A DNA stretch of 11,908 bases from a bacterium (GTDB lineage: Bacteria; Desulfobacterota; Anaeroferrophillalia; Anaeroferrophillales; Tharpellaceae), in NCBI GenBank assembly GCA_029935295.1, contig JAOZKP010000066.1:1-11908 (forward strand), given 5' to 3'. A program made the position numbers and the translations under genes. A model generated the notes under the pieces. The model saw only the letters and a list, made by a program, of their open reading frames with translations, did not search any database and had not been told where the DNA came from. Shown piece by piece: positions 7,701-11,908 of the stretch. The stretch's first letter is position 1. Each line of letters starts with the position of its first letter.

Positions 7701-7827
7701 AAAAACCGCCAATTGCCACCTCTTTTTCAACCAGAGTAACCTTGGTGCCCTGTTCCGCCAGCTGCAATGCTGCCGTCATTCCGGCAAATCCGCCACCCAC
7801 AACCACGACTTTTTTCGGTTTATCCAT
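4768..7827 (-). CDS. hdrA: Double-length HdrA: two fused heterodisulfide reductase A flavin modules
   Basis: 1019 residues from ATG 7827, chosen because AAGG sits 5 nt upstream; an upstream in-frame TTG at 7857 has no such site. HdrA is the FAD subunit that bifurcates electrons. Module 1: GGGFAGM (11-17), Cys-rich segment SCGVC (54-58), inserted ferredoxins CIDCGKCSEVCP (113-124) and CTKCGACVEICP (160-171), and Cys254-x12-Cys267-x3-CysCys271-272 near the flavin. Module 2 starts near 463 with an HdrA N-terminal domain (LCACAGT, about 468-474), then GGGVAGL (608-614), no inserted ferredoxins, Cys759-x11-Cys771-x3-CysCys775-776, and C-terminal ferredoxins CSGCGLCVEACP (954-965) and CHGCGSCAAVCP (985-996). 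A linker rich in Ala, Glu and Asp (about 425-462) joins the modules. Large HdrA-type proteins occur in Desulfobacterota and in BamE of benzoyl-CoA reductase systems. MvhD is the next gene, as with HdrA elsewhere. Confidence 0.93.
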   Translation of the reverse strand: MDKPKKVVVVGGGFAGMTAALQLAEQGTKVTLVEKEVAIGGFFPLLDNTFPTNSCGVCFLSPKQPAYCPFVECRLHENLEIKVSSRPVSLKGEAGDFKMTLATTAQGVDQEKCIDCGKCSEVCPVSVPYEFSEGLEERSAIYKLYPKMVNAGYRIDSENCTKCGACVEICPTQAIDIEDFAVSETEIEADAVLLTPGFSLVESSLKGEYGFGRYQNVVSSRQLERMVSFSGPSQGKPLAPADGSTPQRIAFIQCVGSRDKSCGRGYCSSVCCMYATKQAMFIRERSPEIEVVIYYMDLRGMGKGYEKYFNQAKNEFGVEYRRSMVSTVKEDPKSKKLNLIYDSGNEFLEDQVDMVVLSLGFDAPTIDFATDIELELDDYGFCRTPEFTPTLTSKPGLFAAGAFNGPKDIPETVLEASAAADAVLVSLAAADGAVETNTDCENDSAEVLPTAPEEGEVWIEEPKIGIFLCACAGTIAAEIDLENICSDLKKRPYVACAEIVDNTCTPDGLLGLRRFIGEHELNRIIIGACSVRDMERSLDDFADKIGFNRNAFVITNLREQCLFPHMGNPEVVNSKAKALLSASYVQVFNNLPAPSLSVSVGDRALVIGGGVAGLNASLSLAARGYQVSLVEKADKLGGRLLDAHFTLEGSKPAELVEKLVAAVTENDKIEVLLQSEITAHHGRVGNYSTTVKSASAEGDEPKIIDHGVLILATGAQEAATEEYLFGQNENVIVQSELEKRLAAVDTSLNELKEVVMIQCVGSREAGKREYCSRVCCTHALKNALCLKELSPATKITVLYRDIRAYGLFEDYYLKARELGVLFTPYEVDKKPEVQANGAGIDVNYYDQILRKDVTLNPDLLVLSVGIEPRDVSELAQIMALPLDEYGFFAEANSKAALVDFVGEGRYHCGLASAPMHIKEALIRSQAAASRAATVLARKEIKAEKHMVTVSTRLCSGCGLCVEACPYNAREINLASMIAEIHPELCHGCGSCAAVCPNGATQQIGFDKGQMMSVTQALMR

Positions 7828-8081
7828 TAGTACCTTACAGGTTATTTTCTGCACCAAAAAACAAGAAAAAATCAGAAAATGTTCTGATATGAGTACTTAT
7901 TTGCGGGCAGATAAAGTTTCTTATGGGTTGCGGGATTTGTTCCCGCATTATACTCTTTTCTTTATTATCAGAGGACATAATCAATGTGGGAATGACTCCA
8001 TAACTATAAAAGCCTTTACGGCCCACAAATAAGTGCTTTCATCAGGACATTTTCTATCGAAAATAACCTGTGATGCACTAA
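7827..8081. repeat. 255-bp imperfect inverted repeat filling the hdrB to hdrA gap
   Basis: Outer arms share TTAGT-x-C-x-T-x and the 13-nt block ACAGGTTATTTTC (7837-7849; mate 8059-8071). After a 20-odd-nt A-rich insertion in the left arm, 7874-7908 pairs with 8021-8055 at 29 of 35 positions. Weaker pairing (TAAAG, CTTAT/TTTAT, TCCC-CATT) runs on to a loop near 7963. Inside the left arm is GCGGGA-TTTGT-TCCCGC (7930-7946). The repeat includes the hdrB stop codon at one end and the first base of the hdrA start at the other. It may be a MITE-like element or a structured spacer in the polycistronic RNA. No clear target-site duplication and no coding potential. Confidence 0.8.
7833..7836 (-). promoter_or_regulatory. 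Ribosome binding site that sets the double-HdrA start
   Basis: AAGG on the minus strand, 5 nt before ATG 7827. It lies at the outer edge of the long inverted repeat, where the arms mismatch, so it may stay partly unpaired even if the RNA folds. It favours ATG 7827 over the upstream TTG. Confidence 0.55.
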
Positions 8082-8905
8082 AAAAGATTAGCCGGGTTAT
8101 TAAAATGCTTCTTCCACCAACGCTGACGATCACCAACCTGAAAAGCTTCCGCCATCAGCTCGGAAAAGTAGAGAATCGGCAACCGCTGCTGCCGAATATC
8201 GACATTGGCCTGACAGAGAGCACAGGAGGTCACCAGACAATCAGCCTCAGCCGCAACCGCATAATCAACAATTTTATTTACCAACTCGGTGGTTTTTTCG
8301 GCATCGGTCAGCCCTAAGTCACCCCCGCAGCAGTCAACCTTGCAGGACCAGTCGATAACTTCGGCCCCGAGATCAGTCATCAGGGAATCAATCCGCAGCG
8401 GATTTTCAGTATCGTCAACCTTGGTTACCGCGCCTGGCCGAACAATCGCACAGCCGTAATAGCAAACCACTTTAAGCCCTTTAAGCGGTTTTTTCACCAA
8501 ATCTCTTATCGCCGGGCGCAACTCTTCATGAGCCAGAAGATCGACCAGAGATAGCATTTTGATCTTTTTATCATAAGTAAAGTCAAACTCTTTTTCGAGG
8601 CGCTGCCGTTCAGCTTCATTATTGCGCATCTCATAATCGGCTTGGGCCAGATTGCCATAACAACCGGCACAGGGAATCACCAAATCGGCCCCGACTTTCT
8701 GAGCCTCGGCAACATTGAAGGCTGATAGTCCCAGTGCCAGCGAGCTTGAGAGATTATGCGCCGAAGCCGCGCCGCAGCAACACCAGTCGGGAAGCTCTTT
8801 TAACTCAATCCCCAGAGCCTCAATCACCGCTTTGCTGGCTTCGATATACTCAATCGCCGTCGAATGCGAGGTGCAGCCGGGATAATATGAATAGGTTTCA
8901 CCCAT
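8078..8905 (-). CDS. hdrB: Heterodisulfide reductase subunit B (HdrB)
   Basis: 275 residues with two CCG domains, the site where HdrB splits disulfides with two non-cubane [4Fe-4S] clusters. First domain: Cys11 (YPGC), Cys43-Cys44 in WCCCGA (41-46), Cys79 and Cys82 (CAGC). Second: CYYGCAIVRPG (148-158) with Cys152, Cys192-Cys193 in VDCCGG, Cys228 and Cys231 (CALC). Spacing agrees with the HdrB pattern C-x31-CC-x34-CxxC and C-x39-CC-x34-CxxC. All expected ligands are present, so it should be catalytically complete. In methanogens the substrate is CoM-S-S-CoB; in bacteria it is unknown, with DsrC-type disulfides or trisulfides proposed in sulfate reducers. It follows hdrC by 21 nt, with only a weak GGTG before ATG 8905, and is separated from the next hdrA by the long inverted repeat. 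Confidence 0.95.
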   Translation of the reverse strand: MGETYSYYPGCTSHSTAIEYIEASKAVIEALGIELKELPDWCCCGAASAHNLSSSLALGLSAFNVAEAQKVGADLVIPCAGCYGNLAQADYEMRNNEAERQRLEKEFDFTYDKKIKMLSLVDLLAHEELRPAIRDLVKKPLKGLKVVCYYGCAIVRPGAVTKVDDTENPLRIDSLMTDLGAEVIDWSCKVDCCGGDLGLTDAEKTTELVNKIVDYAVAAEADCLVTSCALCQANVDIRQQRLPILYFSELMAEAFQVGDRQRWWKKHFNNPANLF

Positions 8906-8926
8906 TATAATTTACACCAATTATAA

Positions 8927-9460
8927 CTAAAATCCTGCGTTTTTAAAAATCTCTTTTACCTTGGCCACATTTTTACTCTTATTCGGCATAATTGGAATTT
9001 TGCCTTTGAGAAAAAGTTTGAGACCGACATCAAGGTCAGAGGTATATTTTTTACTTTTGAGCTTGTATTTCATCAGCATCGTCGCTTCATGGACGCGACC
9101 GAAGGTTTTGATGCTCTCAACAAATGAGGTATGCAGGGCAACGGTAACTGCATCCGCCGGGGTGACGCCCTCTTTAAGACACTGAGCCCTAAGCGAATCC
9201 ATCACCGGCGCAATCCGAATCTCGTTCGGGCAGCGGCTGCCGCAGGTTTCGCAAGAGACGCACATCCAGATGGCTTTACTCTTTAAGAGTTCATCCTTCA
9301 TGCCGAGCTGAACCATGCGCATCACCATATTCGGCGGAAAATCAAATTCATCGACCATCGGACAACCAGCACTGCATTTACGACACTGATAACAGAGATT
9401 GACGGGCTGGCCGCTCTCCAGCATCACTTTATCAAGAAGATTTTCTGACATATTTATCAC
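8927..9460 (-). CDS. hdrC: Heterodisulfide reductase subunit C (HdrC)
   Basis: 177 residues, the usual HdrC size. Two ferredoxin-type motifs, CYQCRKCSAGCP (23-34) and CVSCETCGSRCP (67-78), bind two [4Fe-4S] clusters that carry electrons from HdrA to HdrB; the rest is helical with a basic tail and no membrane segment, unlike the HdrE/DsrM type. GTG 9460 overlaps the hdrA stop by 4 nt (GTGA), a classic coupling arrangement, with GAGG 4 nt upstream. An in-frame ATG at 9451 would shorten the protein by three residues but puts GAGG 13 nt away, so both starts remain possible. The order hdrA-hdrC-hdrB with tight spacing supports one HdrABC complex. Confidence 0.94.
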   Translation of the reverse strand: MINMSENLLDKVMLESGQPVNLCYQCRKCSAGCPMVDEFDFPPNMVMRMVQLGMKDELLKSKAIWMCVSCETCGSRCPNEIRIAPVMDSLRAQCLKEGVTPADAVTVALHTSFVESIKTFGRVHEATMLMKYKLKSKKYTSDLDVGLKLFLKGKIPIMPNKSKNVAKVKEIFKNAGF

Positions 9461-11445
9461 ACTGCCTCGGATCTGCCGGCAAAATCGCCGATCGTCCGCA
9501 GAAATTGACGGGATGTAGAATTAATCAATTCACAGGCTTTGTTGGGACAGGCGGCAATACAGGCACCGCAACCCTGACAGACAGCCTGGTTGACATCGGA
9601 GATCCGGGTAAACTCATTCATCAGCCGGGCCCCGTAAGGACAGATTTCAATACATATGCCACAGCCGCTGCAAACGTCATTTTTGACCTCGGCAATCAGG
9701 GGATCAGCAATCAAAGTCTCGTTCGAGAACATCGTCTGAATTTTGCCGGCGGTCGCCAATGCTTGCGAAACCGTATCCGTAATATCTTTCGGCGACTGGC
9801 CACATCCGGCGAGATAAACCCCTTTGGTCGAACTCTCAACCGGATAGAGTTTGATGTGGGTCTCGGAGAGAAAGGCGTCGCCATCGATCGTAACGTTCAT
9901 CTTTTTGGCGAGTTCGCGGATACCAGCCTTGGGCTCCATCGCCATTGCCAACACCACAAGATCAGCTTCAATAACCATCTGCCGACTAGTCAAAGTATCA
10001 CTGGTAAAGACCCTAAGATAGCCATCTTCTTCGATTACTTTAGCAGTCCGGCCGCGGATATAGACGAGATTCTCTTCCTCCATTCCCTTTTGCACAAACT
10101 CTTCAAAATCACGGCTGTCGGAACGGATATCCATATAGGAGATATAAGCCGTGCCCTCCTCGACCTGCTGCCGATAGAGCCGCGCCTGTTTCGCCGTATA
10201 CATACAGCAGGCCCGGGAGCAGTAGGCTTTATGACGTTCCGGATCACGCGAACCAACACATTGAATAAAAACTACTTTTTTCGGGATTGCGCCATCCGAA
10301 GGCCGCACGACCCGGCCCTGAGTCGGACCTTGCGGATCAAGCAGGCGTTCAAACGCCAAGGCATCAATAACATCAGGAATCTTTCCGGCCCCGTATTCGG
10401 GCATATTCACCGGGCTATAGAGATCGTAACCGGTGGCCATAACGATGGCCCCGACGAATTCTTCATTCAGTGTGCGAATACTTCCGAGATCAATTGCATT
10501 TTCTGGACAGGCATCGACACATGCCTGACATTTATTATCATCTTCACTTTCAGAATCGGCAAAATGGAGACAGCTACCCTGTTCCAGGACTGGAATTTTT
10601 GCGGCTTCGGTCTGATTATAACGGAAAATCGCTCCGCGCTGGCTTAGGCCACGATTAAACTCATCGTCAACTTTAACCGGGCAGACCTCAAGACATTTGC
10701 CACAGGCTGTACATTTTGCCGGATTGACAAAAGCCGGACGCGTCCGTATAGTAACATTAAAGTTCCCGACATAACCGTCAAGCACATCGACCTCGGAATT
10801 GACATAAACTTTAATTTGGGGATGAGCATTGACTTCATCAATCTTTTTCTTAAGGAGCTCGGGAACATTGTGAAAATAGGGAAAGGTCTGGCTAATCTGG
10901 GACATATGGCCACCGATCGCCGGCTCACGCTCAATAATCGCCACATCATAACCGGCATTCGCTAAATCAAGGGCGGACATAATCCCGGCAATCCCGCCAC
11001 CGACAACACAAACCCGTTTGGTCAGATCGATCGTAATCGTCTCTAACGGCAGGTTCTCTTTGACCTTGTCAAGGGTTCCCTCAATAATGCTGACCGCTTT
11101 GGCAGTCGCCAACGGTTTATTGTTCTGGTGAACCCAGCTGCATTGCTCACGAATATTGGCAATTTCTAAAAGATAAGAGTTTAAACCAACCGCGCCTGCA
11201 GCTTTACGAAATGTATTTTCATGCATGCGGGGTGAGCAGCAAGCCACCACAACCCCGTCGAGACCTTTTTCAGAAATGGTATCCTTGACTAATTGCTGAC
11301 CCGGGTCAGAACACATGTACATGTAGTTTTCGGCATGAACAACCCCATCCAGTTTCTTCGCCTCTTCCACCGCCTTGTCAACATCAACACTGCCAGCGAT
11401 ATTGGAACCACACCAACAGACAAATACTCCGAGTTTCTTTTCCAT
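9457..11445 (-). CDS. hdrA: Heterodisulfide reductase subunit A (HdrA), full length
   Basis: 662 residues, close to archaeal HdrA (about 650). Order: N-terminal domain with CWC (10-12), Cys45, Cys69-70 and Cys102; FAD domain with VVGGGIAG (147-154); inserted ferredoxins CTACGKCLEVCP (245-256) and an atypical second motif Cys292-x13-Cys306-x2-Cys309-x3-Cys313; Cys396-x12-Cys409-x3-CysCys413-414 beside the flavin; LAGCGQSPKD (545-554); C-terminal ferredoxins CSGCGICIEICP (592-603) and CQGCGACIAACP (623-634). It should be the bifurcating flavin core for the HdrC and HdrB that follow. Odd: the segment after TFP (187-189) has no cysteine where HdrA usually has a Cys-x2-Cys (compare SCGVC in the double HdrA). 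ATG 11445 overlaps the preceding stop by 1 nt (TAATG), with AGGA about 9 nt upstream. Confidence 0.96.
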   Translation of the reverse strand: MEKKLGVFVCWCGSNIAGSVDVDKAVEEAKKLDGVVHAENYMYMCSDPGQQLVKDTISEKGLDGVVVACCSPRMHENTFRKAAGAVGLNSYLLEIANIREQCSWVHQNNKPLATAKAVSIIEGTLDKVKENLPLETITIDLTKRVCVVGGGIAGIMSALDLANAGYDVAIIEREPAIGGHMSQISQTFPYFHNVPELLKKKIDEVNAHPQIKVYVNSEVDVLDGYVGNFNVTIRTRPAFVNPAKCTACGKCLEVCPVKVDDEFNRGLSQRGAIFRYNQTEAAKIPVLEQGSCLHFADSESEDDNKCQACVDACPENAIDLGSIRTLNEEFVGAIVMATGYDLYSPVNMPEYGAGKIPDVIDALAFERLLDPQGPTQGRVVRPSDGAIPKKVVFIQCVGSRDPERHKAYCSRACCMYTAKQARLYRQQVEEGTAYISYMDIRSDSRDFEEFVQKGMEEENLVYIRGRTAKVIEEDGYLRVFTSDTLTSRQMVIEADLVVLAMAMEPKAGIRELAKKMNVTIDGDAFLSETHIKLYPVESSTKGVYLAGCGQSPKDITDTVSQALATAGKIQTMFSNETLIADPLIAEVKNDVCSGCGICIEICPYGARLMNEFTRISDVNQAVCQGCGACIAACPNKACELINSTSRQFLRTIGDFAGRSEAV

Positions 11446-11908
11446 TAAACGGCTTCCTGATTCTGACGTCTGACTGAAGAGAGAAAGACCTGGGCTTTAC
11501 TGGCTGCAGCACTGCCTTGAGCAGAGGAATCGGCAATATCTTTAATCCCTTGGCAACAACCAGCGAGATAGATTCCTTGTTGACCGGTTTCTATCGGTGA
11601 GAGTTTATAGTTATCTTCAACGAAAAATCCGTCATTATTGCATTTAATATCTAGGATATCAGCCAACTCCTGCGCCCCTTCATTGGGCACCATAGCGGCG
11701 GCCAAAACAACCATGTCGGCGGCGATCTCGATATTTTTTCCGGTCAGGGTATCAGCCCCATGAACAATAATCTTCTCACCATCCCGATAGAGTTTCGCAG
11801 CCCGACCGCGAATATAGAGAATCTCCTCTTCCGAGACCGATTGCTGAATAAACTGCTCGTAGCCTTTACCCGTCGAACGAATATCTATATAAAAAATATA
11901 GACCTGAC
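11445..11908 (-). CDS. HdrA-like protein, C-terminal part (5' end beyond the window)
   Basis: The frame is open to the right edge, so 154 codons of the 3' end are visible; the internal ATG at 11714 is not the start. Upstream of it the frame encodes YIFYIDIRSTGKGYEQF and similar HdrA-like sequence. Recognisable HdrA features: YIDIRSTGKGYE, a typical stretch after the flavin-proximal Cys cluster, and GIYLAGCCQGIKDIADSS, the end of the FAD domain. Unlike the next gene, the protein stops soon after this (at SVRRQNQEAV) with no C-terminal ferredoxin pair. It is either a shorter HdrA paralog or a QmoA-type flavoprotein; the missing 5' part would decide. Its stop overlaps the start of the full hdrA by 1 nt, so the two are very likely co-translated and may work as a pair. 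Confidence 0.88.
   Translation of the reverse strand, partial: QVYIFYIDIRSTGKGYEQFIQQSVSEEEILYIRGRAAKLYRDGEKIIVHGADTLTGKNIEIAADMVVLAAAMVPNEGAQELADILDIKCNNDGFFVEDNYKLSPIETGQQGIYLAGCCQGIKDIADSSAQGSAAASKAQVFLSSVRRQNQEAV

Noticed and set aside
7930..7946. GCGGGA-TTTGT-TCCCGC hairpin as a terminator
   Set aside because: A T-rich stretch follows only on the plus strand, where no gene ends; it is better explained as part of the larger inverted repeat.
7835..8317. Small frames within and beside the hdrB to hdrA gap
   Set aside because: They arise from the inverted repeat and from antisense hdrB; no family resemblance and no conserved start context.
9505..10647. Long plus-strand open frame of 380 codons
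   Set aside because: It lies antisense inside the well-supported full-length hdrA, has no recognisable motif and is low in the Cys patterns of this locus; it is a shadow frame.
8078..11908. QmoABC operon
   Set aside because: HdrC and HdrB are separate soluble proteins and there is no QmoC-type membrane cytochrome fusion; the full HdrA has the complete archaeal-type domain order.
1..11908. CRISPR array, tRNA or rRNA genes, insertion sequence transposase
   Set aside because: No regularly spaced direct repeats, no cloverleaf or rRNA sequence noticed, and no transposase-like protein in any frame.

Overview
The window looks like a strict anaerobe, most likely a Desulfobacterota-type (former deltaproteobacterial) sulfate reducer or syntroph. 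This is inferred from gene content: heterodisulfide reductase (Hdr) modules next to an MvhD-type linker, an FrhB/FdhB-type protein and a soluble fumarate-reductase-like pair, in AT/GC-balanced DNA with ordinary Shine-Dalgarno sites. A lineage call from sequence alone is tentative. All eight complete genes and the one partial gene lie on the minus strand, so transcription runs from the right edge (11908) to the left edge (1).

Layout in transcription order: the 3' end of an hdrA-like gene cut by the window edge (11908-11445); a full-length hdrA (11445-9457); hdrC (9460-8927); hdrB (8905-8078); a 250-bp gap filled by a long imperfect inverted repeat; a double-length HdrA-HdrA fusion (7827-4768); a 196-bp gap with a REP-like palindrome and a possible promoter; mvhD-like (4571-4143); a 243-bp gap with a second, related palindrome; an FrhB/FdhB-like Fe-S protein (3899-2748); a 197-bp gap with a third type of palindrome; a TfrB/SdhB-like Fe-S subunit (2550-1774); and a TfrA/SdhA-like flavoprotein (1750-71).

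How they may work together: HdrA proteins are the flavin-based electron-bifurcating subunits of HdrABC complexes, HdrB carries the CCG (non-cubane Fe-S) disulfide-reducing site, HdrC wires A to B, and MvhD couples HdrA to an outside oxidoreductase. The FrhB-like protein is a plausible electron entry or exit point through MvhD. The TfrAB-like pair resembles the flavin and Fe-S half of archaeal thiol:fumarate reductase, but lacks the fused CCG domains that TfrB has there; here a free-standing HdrB could supply them. I see no transmembrane segment in any product, so a cytoplasmic assembly is likely. The physiological substrates (a disulfide such as one on DsrC, fumarate/succinate or a related enoate, NAD(P)H, formate or ferredoxin) cannot be read from the sequence.

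Two things stand out. There are four HdrA-type flavin modules in 12 kb (partial, full, and two fused). And every gap wider than 190 bp in the cluster is occupied by a long imperfect palindrome, while the other junctions are overlaps or gaps of 21-23 nt, which suggests that a compact operon has been spread apart by repeat insertion or by selected RNA structures.
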